This document shows, one piece after another, positions 54,591-64,000 of a DNA stretch of 64,000 nucleotides. Made by a program: the position numbers and the translations under genes. The stretch covers positions 2,542,001-2,606,000 of the forward strand of contig JAEMBT020000001.1 in assembly GCA_018873245.2 (NCBI GenBank), given 5' to 3'. Below the pieces are notes generated by a model. It did not search any database, was not told where the DNA came from, and saw only the letters and a program-made list of their open reading frames with translations. Origin of the DNA: Archegozetes longisetosus. Its lineage: Eukaryota > Arthropoda > Arachnida > Sarcoptiformes > Trhypochthoniidae. Every line of letters starts with the position of its first letter. The stretch's first letter is position 1.

Positions 54591-55589
54591 TCTTACATTC
54601 ATTCGAACAATTTTGATCTTCATTCTTAGTCATCTCTTAATTATTTGAATTCCTTTTACATGAAATAGTCTTTTATTCACTTCAAATCAAGCAAGCGTTA
54701 ATTTTAAGTAAATGAAAGTGATTCAATCATTTCAAATCTAAAATTAAATTCTTTTTACAGCTCAGAATGTGTTTTCGTTTACATCTCATAGAATAAGAGA
54801 CCGGTCATTTGTATTGTGAGATTCAATTTATTGAACACATGTACTTATGTATAGGGAACCCGTGAATAGATCTTTAACTAATAGGCTTTTGCCTTTTTGC
54901 CACTATATTTATATGTCAATATAAAAGTACAGGAGTAATGAAAATTTTGTATATGAGAATATGTATTATATTGTCAGGTGAAACAGTACTTGCTTTTTAT
55001 CATTAGTTAAGCATTTTTGACGGAGATCAAGTACTGATTGACATACGTGTTCACATAATTCTGACGTAATTTTTATATATTTTTGATAATATTTTTAATG
55101 ATATTTATCTCGCGTATGAAAACCTCTGCCTATATCTCGCGAAAAGCTTTTGGATATTTATAAGATTTTTGAATACGTTCCTAAAACAGTCAATTCAAAA
55201 TTTTATGATACACTGTACAGTTTGGACGATAATTCTTGTACAAAAAGAGTCAAAATGTACTAAAAACTAAAAAAATAGATCAAATTGTTAAACTGTGTCA
55301 AATGTATAAGTTTGTGATTTTTGATGAAATATTTTTTTGATTATATTTAGTGTGCAGTAAATATGAAGTTTCCTACTTATTAACTCAATAAATATTTCTT
55401 AAACTCAAAACTCAATGATATAAACTTATAGTGTGTCAACTCTGATAAATATGGAATAATTAGAGTTAAATCAGTATTCCGTTAACTTTGTATTGAGTCA
55501 AACGCTGAATAAAGTTTAAAATGTAGTTATAAGCCCTTTTCCTTTTTCAAACAAGTAGAGAAGTACTTTTCGACTTCTATGCTTGAATT

Positions 55590-55951
55590 CTAATGAATTG
55601 GAAAACTAGAACTACAATCGATTCTTATAAGATAATTAAGAATCTAAAATCTAGTGAGGGATATCTTTTCGACTTAATGTTTTGTGAGCAAAGTAATTAG
55701 ATATTGTGAAAGATTTGTTAAAATAAGTGAAAATGGGTACAAAAAAGTAGGCGAACAAGCAAGTCCCAAATAATCAAGCTGCTTTACGTTCGGTCTTTTA
55801 CAATTATTGAATATTGATGACTTACAATTAATCAGAACAGATGCGAGATGGACATTAGTTGTTTGATGTTTCATTCGGCTATTCGCTGCAGCATTTTGTA
55901 CATTTGCAATAAGCTGGCGGTTAATACAATTTAGCTCTTCAAAGACATCAA
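55590..55951 (+). pseudogene. SOAT intron-5 end and exon-6 5' part (broken copy D)
   Basis: Acceptor ttacaattaatcag, then exon 6 with changes (agatgcgagatgg; TGA in gtttgatgtttc), to ttcaaagaca. The exon is then split by the TIR element 55952-56601. Confidence 0.7.
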
Positions 55952-56601
55952 CACAATGAACCTTCATAAGTTAAAGCGATTTGGGACCAGGTTTAAGTTA
56001 AAAAGAGTTTTAAAATATTAAATATTAATTTTTTCCGTTAGTATTCTTCTTTTACTTGTATCACTTTATTACTACGACTGTCGAACTCATTTAAGAAATT
56101 TTCCTAATTCTTGAAAGTGTTAGAAACTGTGCCCTCAGATGTCACGTAATCGATCACCACTTTATTAACTTTTTCATCCGATAAGCATTTATTGATTGAT
56201 TCAACCTTTTTCAACTTAAAATTCATTGAGTTTATGTTTTACTTTACTCAACATTATCACAGCTCAAATTAGATACAAATTATATTATTTTTAATTAATC
56301 TATTAATAATAATTAATTTCCATCCAATTCAAAGTATAGTATGTTTTTAATGTTTGTGATGTTTTAGGCGAATTGTGTGTTTTGAAGAATGTTTATGGTG
56401 AAGATTGTCGGAATGTAGGTGTTATGGATGGTATTGGGCCCTTAAAAGACGTGCTTAACTTTAGGATAAAGGTCTTTAACTTACAGAACATATTTTATAG
56501 TGCAATACTATGGAAGTGAGTCGGTTCTTACATTTGTTTTCAACTTATAGAGGGTTTTTAAACATAGCGTTTTTAACATTCAACTTATGAAGGTTTCACT
56601 G
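55952..56601. mobile_element. pogo-like TIR element inside a SOAT exon-6 copy
   Basis: Left cacaatgaaccttcataagtt; right, inverted, cagtgaaaccttcataagtt, followed by TA. About 650 bp, no transposase frame. SOAT exon 6 resumes directly after it (gtggcatttgacagtaaagca...). Confidence 0.65.
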
Positions 56602-58345
56602 TAGTGGCATTTGACAGTAAAGCATTAATATACTTAATGCTAAGCGGCTCATTAGTAGAAATGCAAATGAAGCTGCCAATGTTCTACGGACTTTTACATT
56701 GATGGCTCAAAACATTTGCGGAGATAATGAAAGTTGGAGATCGAAATTTCTATAGTGATTGGTGGAACACTTACTCATAAGGAACTCTCTATTGTAGTTG
56801 GAATGTTGTCGTCCATCAATGGCTTCACGCATATGTGTTTTCTTTCTTCTTGAAAGTATTCTCTATTGAATTATCTGAATTATGTGTCTTTTGTTTATTT
56901 TGTTTTAGGTGACTAAAGGAAATCGAGGCGTTTCCGCTCTCTTAGTTTTTCTCGTATCCGCTCTCATACACGAATACTTATTAGTTCTTTCGTTTGGATT
57001 CTTTCTACCAGTAATGTTCATATTATTTGCCGTTGTTGGAGGTTTGTTACTATTTCTTTGCAAATATATCTTCATTTTGATCTGTTGCCTTCAATAATCC
57101 AATCATTATTTACTTTTATTAATTACTTTACGTCTAATTCATGTACAATATTCATATGGTAGATGTATTCATGTTTATTCACTTTAGTATCTGATTATCT
57201 AAAATTTATCACAAAAATGTAAGAATTCAGTATAGAGCTAGCTTTCATTTAAAATATATATGAACTTAGCTGTCTATCTAGTTTGCCAATCCTATCCTTA
57301 TTTCGATGTTGTTCTCGAACGTGATTCAGGGTTAAATTGTTGGTTGAAAAAAGCTGATTCAACCCATATTTCTATCTGTTCGAACGAAATATGTGAGACC
57401 AACACAAAACAGGATTAAGTGTAGAGTTTTTTGTCAGGCATTCGCTATAAAAAGAGCTGCTAAAGTATTTCAAAACCTTTTGCTTCAGTCATTTCGAAAA
57501 AAATTATGAACAATAATGTGAATGATTGAGAGATTGATTTAGAACTTTTTGTGAATAAGAATCTTCGATAAGGGGTATAAACAAAAGTAGTGTTTAATTA
57601 TGATCAAATCACTTATATTATTAGTTGATGTTTGACTCCCAGAAATGATCTGCTTATTTAAGCAGAATTATTTGAAGTTACTCATAAAAGATAAAATGAA
57701 TTTCAGTCTACATTAACAATTGTAAAGTAAGCTCATGAATGAACGCAGATATAGAGTTCTTAAAATTTAACTTTGCTATCTTGTTTAACTAGAAATTAGC
57801 CAGACAGTTTTATAGCAAAGACTCGATATAGAAACTGATTTATCTACTTTTTCAATCCTATCCTCTCTAACAGAAAGTGTGTTCAATTTTTTATCCAATC
57901 CGGTGGAGAACATAGTCAAAACCTTGAGTCAAACCGATTCAAATCAGACTAATTAGTGAGAACGAAATTGAGTTTGTTTCACAAAACTTGATTATTCATA
58001 TGATTACATCATTTTTCAGATAATAGTTGTGTTCTTTTTCACTGGAAAGTTCAAGTTCAAGGAGCTTACTTAGAAAGCAATAAGAGATGATTGTTCGAAG
58101 TCAGCCAATGAATCTTCACAGCAATTTTCAATTTGGAAATATGTTCATGTTTACAACTTTTTATATTGGTTGGGCTTTGATGATCACGTTCTATAGCATG
58201 GGATGGTATTCAAGAGTTAATTGTCCAACTAATGATTGCGTGACATTTGGAAAATAATCTTATATATAATTTGGTCATTCGTATTTAGAAATCGTTTTTT
58301 GAATCTAATTTCACCTCGTTTTGGAGTTGTGTAACCACTAGATGA
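56602..58345 (+). pseudogene. SOAT exons 6 (3' part) to 9, broken copy D
   Basis: Exon 6 rest with stops (LHCWLN has TGA for Cys; SYAT reads TYS-stop). Exon 7 is 56909-57041, fully open with VSALIHEY intact. Exon 8 starts at 58027 but its donor is lost (AATGATTGCGTG instead of AATGATGTAAGG). The exon-9 equivalent ends near 58345. Not functional. Confidence 0.85.
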
Positions 58346-59084
58346 TGAGAAGATAAAAATGTTTAGAAATTTTTTAGGCTAATAAAAATATATTGATTTG
58401 AACTTTATAAGTTACTTATAATAGATATTCAAAAGCACATCATTAATTCTAACAGTTGGTGCACTTGAAAACACGATGTCCTTCACTATGAATTTCCGTG
58501 AATTGAATATTTTTCATAATACATCTACTGATTTCTGGATGAATTTCTATAGATAACTGAAGGAAATATGGGTTAGGCTTCGGTAGCACGTCAAGCTATA
58601 GTTAGTCAGATAGAAATTGTGAGTTGACAGGAAATAAAGTAATAGACGACAGGATGGAATAGTACCGGTAGCTAACTGTTTACTATAGAAATATCTAGAA
58701 TATTAATGTTTACTTTAAACATCATTTACTCTAAAACTCATTTATTCTAAACTTGATTTACCCTAGACTTATATATACACTATATTTGCCAGAAGTACTA
58801 ATTTGTAAATTTTGATTAACTTGAAATGTTTTCATTACTCATACGATAAGTATTAAGATAGGAATGGAAGTTTGCTTTTAAACGATCGTATTATTTGCAC
58901 TGAACACCTTATCAATTAATCATCACGTCTGACAAATCATCTTTAAAAGCGAGTGTTGTTAATAGTTGAACGCAAGTCAAGTATTAAACTTCAAACCAGT
59001 TGACTTTATATTAAAAGCTTTCTCTGCAAGCCAGTATAGCTATTAGTTTTGAAACTTTCGCCTCTATAACCAACTGCTAGACAA
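58346..59084. other. intergenic; dispersed repeat at 58568-58675
   Basis: SOAT 3' flank to about 58560, then the repeat shared with 44755-44865, then AT-rich sequence leading to the secreted-protein gene. Between about 58985 and 59080 the sequence is less AT-rich and may be its 5' UTR. Confidence 0.45.
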
Positions 59085-59754
59085 ATGCGTCAATTAGTGG
59101 TGATCGTTGCTTTGAGTTTCTTCATCTATCAGTTGGCAGTCGCAAGAATTGTCATCAGAAGTAAGCGTCAAATCGAAAGAGAAGGCATCTATCAGAATGA
59201 GAGCACAGTCGTAGTGAACGGTGAACGAGAACCTACTGATTTCGAGGTACCCGAAACAACCAATGGCAACACTGATGTTATGGAAGTTGACTTTAATCAA
59301 AATGATGGAACCTTTACCTTCGGCGGAAAGTTTCCGACTTTTTTCAATCGAAATTTCCACAACGGCTTCAATGGATTTGATGCTTTATTCAGACAGATGA
59401 CAAGACGATTTGAAGGTATAATGATTTTGGGTCCTGTAAAGTATGTCAAGTTTGAACTTATTTTGTAGATATGGCCAGAAGTATGTACGAGAAGTTTAAT
59501 AATTCTGCCTCTCAATATCCCGCTAACTATAATGGAACTAAAGAGGAAATCATAACAGTTGATGGTAGACAGTATATCAAGAGGGAACATGTCATTAGAA
59601 AGTCCGACAATAACATGAATGTAAATCTATTCAATTCTTACAAATATATTCTTATTCTAACCTATTTTACAAACTTATCAAACGTTTCTACTTTTAGATT
59701 TTCCTAACTTCAACCACATATGAACCGATTGATGATAAAAAAAATGAAAGTTAG
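59085..59754 (+). CDS. small secreted protein, three exons
   Basis: Exons 59085-59415, 59469-59620, 59698-59754; GT-AG, phases fit; 179 residues. Signal peptide MRQLVVIVALSFFIYQLAVA, then RIVIRSKRQ, a likely furin-type cut, so probably a pro-protein. The middle is Asn/Phe-rich (GKFPTFFNRNFHNGFNGFDALF) with sequons NES, NNS and NGT, followed by EEIITVDGRQYIKREHVI. The arrangement faintly recalls icarapin-like arthropod proteins (NxT then a V-DG pattern), but I am not sure. The last exon could be read in another phase if a different acceptor is used; the phase-0 reading ends ...KKNES. Confidence 0.7.
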
Positions 59755-60290
59755 ACGTCATTTCGTACAACATTTTTATGATTGATTCCTTTAGATTACG
59801 ATTTTTAGTTTTTTAAAAACTTTTTATATTTTTTAAACTTGAAAGTTATGTAATCTGTGCTAAACTTTCAATATGACTAATAGTAAATCCATGACATTGA
59901 TATTTAATTATATGCTAGCCAATAAGTTACTTATGATAGCTATTTTAAGGTGAAATCCTTTTAATCTCCAATCATTAAAGTAATTAATTGATGAAACTAA
60001 AAGTTATAGTTAAATAGTCCTTCAAATATAGTGAGAATGCGACGAGTGCTGATGCGTACTATCTGTAATGTACAGATAGTACTTTATGGCACTGATCCAT
60101 CCAAAGGGATGCGGTATAGTATTAGTACAAAACGACTATCATTTTTGTAGACCAATTCCAATAAATATTTATTTTGAAATGTAATAACGGCTCTGATTCG
60201 AATCACATGTTAAGGCATTCTGTGGTGTGACATAAACAAAAATAATAACTTTAAAGTAACAAATAAACGAATGTTTAGACAAATAAAACA
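59755..60290. other. intergenic with a perfect 12-bp hairpin
   Basis: GTACTATCTGTA (60056-60067), loop ATG, TACAGATAGTAC (60071-60082). Otherwise AT-rich with no gene. Confidence 0.5.
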
Positions 60291-61588
60291 ATGATTAGTA
60301 ATAGATTAATATATAGTAATAATAAAAAACTATTATATTATTGCAATAATAGTATTTTGTACAGAAATAATGCTATCAGACGTCAAAATTTCAAATCTGC
60401 CATCGATTCTTCAAAGCCATCGAAAGTGTCTTCATATATTCTTTTGGTTTGTTTTAATTTAAATATCGATTGCCTTAAAGTCAGTTCAATATAACTAATA
60501 ATCCATTTATTCATTGAAAGAGTCGATCGCGTGATCAGTCTTTAAGTTTCACTTCAGTTGACAAAATAAAATATATTTGAAAAGTTTTCATGATAGCTAT
60601 TAATCAATGTACAGGTGATACCATTTACTACATTCTGTTTGGGCAGTTGGCAGGTATACCGAAGAAGGTGGAAACTCAATCTAATCGATCAACTGGATCG
60701 ACTCCTTAAAGAGCCTCCAATTGACTTTCCTCAAGAGTAAGTCTTGAGTGATCGAAAACCTATTTTCGTTTTGTTAAGAGTAATCATCTAATAGTTTAGG
60801 TGAATTGGACGAATTAGAATACAGAAAAGTGAGACTCAGAGGAAAGTTCGACAACTCAAGAGAGATGTTGATTAGTCCACGAACTTTAGTGAAGTCGGTA
60901 GAAGCAAGTCATCAGGGCGGTGGTATTTTTACGACCAAGTCTAATGAGACATCAGGTGCGTGGGTTATCACACCTTTCATTGTGAAGGATCGAGACATTA
61001 GAATTCTTGTAAATAGAGGTTGGGTTCATAGGTCAAAAATTGATCAAAAGATGAGACCTAATGGACAAACAGACCAGGAAATAGAGTTGGTTGGAGTGAT
61101 TCGCAAAACGGAAAAGGTTTGCTTACATTCAAATATATAATATTAAATATTCTTTAAGCACTTAGTTGTCAATCGATCACTTGATTGAATCGTTAACAAT
61201 TATAGTAAGTGTTTGATATCGAACTAAATAGCTCATTTAATTACCTCTAGAGACAGCCGTTTGGCTTTAAAAACGATCCCAACAGTAATATATGGAATTA
61301 TCGAGATATTGAAGGACTAGCAGCAAACTTGAATACAGAACCAATATTTTTGGACGCAGATTATAAAAGTACAATACCTGGAGGACCCATTGGAGGACAA
61401 ACCAGAGTCTCGTTAAGGAATGAACACTTGTCTTACATCATTACCTGGTATTCAATTAAAATTAGATAAACTCCTTGACTGAATTGAATTGAACTGATTT
61501 AAATTTATTTAAACTAAGGTATGGTCTCTGTATTATCACAACATATTTATGGTATATGAAAATATATAAGCGAAAACCCATACTATGA
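60291..61588 (+). CDS. SURF1: SURF1, cytochrome c oxidase assembly factor
   Basis: Exons 60291-60446, 60615-60736, 60795-61116, 61257-61447, 61519-61588; 286 residues. A mitochondrial inner-membrane protein with two membrane helices, aiding COX1 maturation. N-terminal presequence-like region, first helix [20 protein letters not shown], then RRRWKLNLI. Family blocks: [45 protein letters not shown], and a C-terminal [16 protein letters not shown] helix. The last exon has an AAG acceptor. The exon-3 acceptor at 60794 is chosen because the nearer one (60799) breaks the frame. The stop TGA at 61586-61588 abuts and overlaps the COQ4 stop on the other strand. Confidence 0.88.
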
Positions 61589-62554
61589 AACTTTAGGTAT
61601 TGCAGGAATATTAAGCTCTTTTCTCAAATCTTCTAAATCTTGCTCAAATCTCTTTTCGTAATAGACATTCATCAATGGTTTGCATTCATGGCCACAACGT
61701 AAAGCCCATGGAAGATAAGTATTGACATAATTTTTCCTTTGTTTTGGCGCTAGTCTGACTGCACCGAAGAGTCCTCCCAGCCAACACATCGGTAGATCTG
61801 TTTGGATAGCTTCAACCCATTTGACTACAACTTCGCCCAACATGTTGGTTGGCATTCCTAATAGAGTGTGTACTAAATCATGAGCTTCGCGATATCTTTG
61901 CATGACATACGCGAGATTGACTTCATCTACAAATTTAACAGATCGACGACTGTCTGGTGTGACTTTCTTTAATAAAAGTGAAATATTATGCAATTGTTGT
62001 CATAAATTTAAATTAATTACATTAAATAATTACATTATTTGTTAAAAAGTTGTAATATTCTCTTCCAAAACTTCCGTCTGGAAATGTCGACAACTTTTCG
62101 ATGTCTATAGTTTTTGAATTAATTCTAGGCTTGTCTTCAAGTATTTTTCTTCCCTCGCTATCTTTCATCATATTTTCATAAATATTCCGAAGCGCCAAAT
62201 GACCGGTTGTTTCACCAAAAACTGCGACCATGTCTATAGAGAAATAATCGATAAAAATATGAATAATAAAATTGATATAAAGTGATTCTAACCATGTCGA
62301 TATGGGTCAGTGATTGCAGTTATACCAGAGCCTAAACTGAGCAGAATTTTTTGTGTGATAGTAGTGGGAATATGTTCGGCATATAGTTTTATAATCGGCC
62401 CTTTTGACTGATCCCTTTTGTAATTATCCTCTAGTTCTTCCTCTTTACTATAATTTGTTTCATTTTGATAGTTTCGATTAACCACTAGTGATTGATTGAT
62501 GTTTCTTTTGAAAATACCATTTCGGCAAACACTCCAAACCCTAAATGACATCAT
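61583..62554 (-). CDS. COQ4: COQ4, ubiquinone biosynthesis protein
   Basis: Exons (minus): 62554-62293, 62233-62034, 61966-61583; 281 residues. A mitochondrial matrix-side scaffold of the coenzyme Q complex, recently also linked to decarboxylation/hydroxylation of the ring. Basic presequence ([20 protein letters not shown]). Blocks: [41 protein letters not shown]-like [20 protein letters not shown], and the metal motif H183-D184-x2-H187-x11-E199 in [17 protein letters not shown], then [11 protein letters not shown]. Start: the first of two adjacent ATGs at 62554. The exon-3 acceptor AAAG at 61967 fits family alignment ([15 protein letters not shown]). Confidence 0.9.
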
Positions 62555-62930
62555 TTTTATGTTTAATAACTTATTGATGTATAGGCACAAATTTGAAGCT
62601 TCATTTAAAAGGTAAATAACTATGAAAATATGATATCTAATCGATTATAGAGATATGTAGAAGTAAACAGTAATCTATGAGTTAATGAGTGAAATATTTA
62701 AGAAAAAAGTAAACAAGAGTGAAAGGGGAGGTAAAAAGTGACGCAAACGCGTCGATGTGTAGAGCGTTATAACGTCATAGAGCGTTATTCATAACTAAAA
62801 GTTCATGTATAGTATGTATAGTAAGATTCCTTGACAGACATTGTTTGTATTGTATTATTAGATTGCTCCAGAATAACCAATAGATCATTCTTATATTCAA
62901 CTGCATTTATTTATATTTTTTCTCTTCATT
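62555..62930. promoter_or_regulatory. divergent COQ4 / endophilin-B intergenic region
   Basis: 376 bp between two divergent starts. The middle has a GC-richer patch, gtgacgcaaacgcgtcgatg, followed by two copies of agagcgttat around aacgtcat (62735-62790). These palindrome-like TGACG/CGTCA words may be CREB/ATF-type sites; inferred only. Confidence 0.4.
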
Positions 62931-64000
62931 ATGGACTTCAGCGCTAAGAGTTTTAAAGGTCTTGTCTCTGAAGTCGGCACTGTTTTTACGAGAGCTAAAC
63001 AGGTATTTATTTACTTATTATGTAATACAATAAATGAATTATTGGTCTGACAGTTCGCGGAAGAAACTATCGGAACGGCTGAGAAAACAGAACTTGACGC
63101 ACAGTTTGAGAGTTTGGCTGAAAGATCTGATAAAACAAAATTATGGACTGAGAGAATTGTCGCTAAAACTGAAGCAGTATTACAACCTAACCCAAGTAAT
63201 TCAGTTTAGATCTCTTTCCAAGTGATTGTGTCCAAACACTATCCTTTTAGATTATTTCTCTTTCTTATTATTATCGTTTCAGTTATCTTATTATCGTTTC
63301 AGTTATCTTATTATCGTTTCTATTATCTTATCATTTCAATCAATTATGAATCCTATCAGATTTTGCTTCAGTTACCTTTCTATTGTTTCAATCAATTATG
63401 TCTCCGATTTGGCTATTGTTTGTTTTTCTCAAAAGGTATTTCTTACTTTAAGTTATGTTTCAGCTCTTTATTTGTTATTTGGTTCATAATTGAAGTCTAG
63501 TTTTGCCCAAAAGGCCATCACTTGGAAACGAAATGCTTGAAATGTTGAGTAACATTAGAACTTAGAGAAAGGCATGAAATTTCGTTTTTAGATACTCGTT
63601 ATGGAGACATGATTTTTGAAAAATTAGGTCCAGAAAGTAAGAAGGAAAGAATGAGAAACCTCGAGTGGTTGGGAGCAGACATGATCGATGCCGGTATTGA
63701 GTTTGGTCCCGGAACTGTTTATGGCAGCGCCCTCATCAAAGTTGGCAAAGCTCAACAAAATCTTGGACAAACTGAACGCGAGTTTGTCACCAACTCTTAT
63801 CGAAGTTTTGTTCATCCATTGAAAAAGTTTTTAGATGAAGATATGAGAACTATAACTGTAAGTCACTCTATGATCTCGTTTTGTGGATTAGAACCAACTC
63901 TGTTGGACTATTCAGAATAGATAATTAGTTTGATTGGATTTTTAGAAAGAAAGAAAGATATTGGAGACTAAAAGATTAGATTTAGATGCAGCCAAAAACA
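62931..64000 (+). CDS. SH3GLB1: endophilin-B (SH3GLB), 5' part, runs off the window
   Basis: Exons 62931-63002, 63054-63195, 63592-63857, 63946 onwards; phases fit. N-BAR domain: N-terminal amphipathic helix MDFSAKSFKGLVSEVGTVFT, then FAEETIGTAEKTELDAQFES, LWTERIVAKTEAVLQPNP, LGADMIDAGIEFGPGTVYGS and KERKILETKRLDLDAAK. These match endophilin-B (known: LGQYMIDAGTEFGPGTAYGN, KRLDLDAAK). Endophilin-B bends membranes at mitochondria, Golgi and autophagosomes. The SH3 domain would lie beyond 64000. Intron 2 holds an 18-bp tandem repeat (63270-63335). Confidence 0.88.
63268..63335. repeat. 18-bp tandem repeat (ttattatcgtttcagttatc)
   Basis: Three to four copies of ttattatcgtttcagttatc in intron 2 of the endophilin-B gene. 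Overlapping short frames in this intron are not genes. Confidence 0.65.

Larger units (their letters stand above)
53218..56110. repeat. 2.85-kb duplicated block, copy 2
   Basis: Collinear with 26516-29370; begins at atttcaactgtgggtcgcg. It has the longer version of the minus-strand relic (53820-54145) and the complete TIR element from 55952. It is followed by SOAT exon 6-9 remains rather than by a P450 unit. Confidence 0.8.

Noticed and set aside
63222-63500. Hydrophobic 87-92 codon frames
   Set aside because: They are in intron 2 of endophilin-B and arise from the T-rich 18-bp tandem repeat.
1-64000. CRISPR array, prokaryotic operons, rRNA genes
   Set aside because: The DNA is eukaryotic with spliced genes; repeats are minisatellites and TEs, and no rRNA-like sequence was seen.

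Overview
The window is AT-rich nuclear DNA of an invertebrate animal. Genes are split by GT-AG introns with T-rich acceptors, and the recognisable proteins are metazoan: WDR77/MEP50, a GT31 glycosyltransferase, sterol O-acyltransferase, CYP3-clan P450s, SURF1, COQ4 and endophilin-B. I infer an arthropod, possibly a mite, from the P450 type and general character, but nothing here fixes the species.

Layout. 1-2756: last two exons of an unrecognised gene whose intron holds several minisatellites. 3781-5200: WDR77 (minus) head-to-head with a GT31 gene (plus). 7658-11077: a complete nine-exon sterol O-acyltransferase (SOAT) gene, 480 codons. 11-43 kb: a nested segmental duplication with four complete five-exon P450 genes (minus strand, 553 codons each, identical exon lengths), separated by broken 3' pieces of SOAT and by many small inverted-repeat elements. 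46-58.6 kb: a decayed second copy of the GT31-SOAT neighbourhood, with one intact GT31 gene, two GT31 fragments and a broken SOAT, invaded by a Merlin-like transposon and a foldback element. 59-64 kb: single-copy genes, namely a small secreted protein, SURF1 and COQ4 (convergent, with overlapping stop codons), and the 5' part of endophilin-B (divergent from COQ4).

History read from junctions. A unit of SOAT 3' exons plus an opposing P450 was duplicated. The two-unit block (about 11.3-24.4 kb) was then copied to about 29.4-42.9 kb. Because paralogous copies often keep the empty site, insertions can be ordered. A foldback element with a 9-bp target duplication sits inside a MITE that sits inside a copied SOAT intron. 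A Tc1-like element (38123-39725) entered next to P450 copy 4 after the duplication. Relics of a hAT BED finger, a mariner-type transposase and virus- or Maverick-like genes fill the gaps.

Function. The active content appears to be four near-identical P450 enzymes (a typical detoxification or hormone-metabolism expansion), one SOAT for sterol esterification, two GT31 enzymes, and housekeeping or mitochondrial genes. The P450s share two oddities: glycine replaces the I-helix acidic residue, and an acidic low-complexity insert lies before the I helix.
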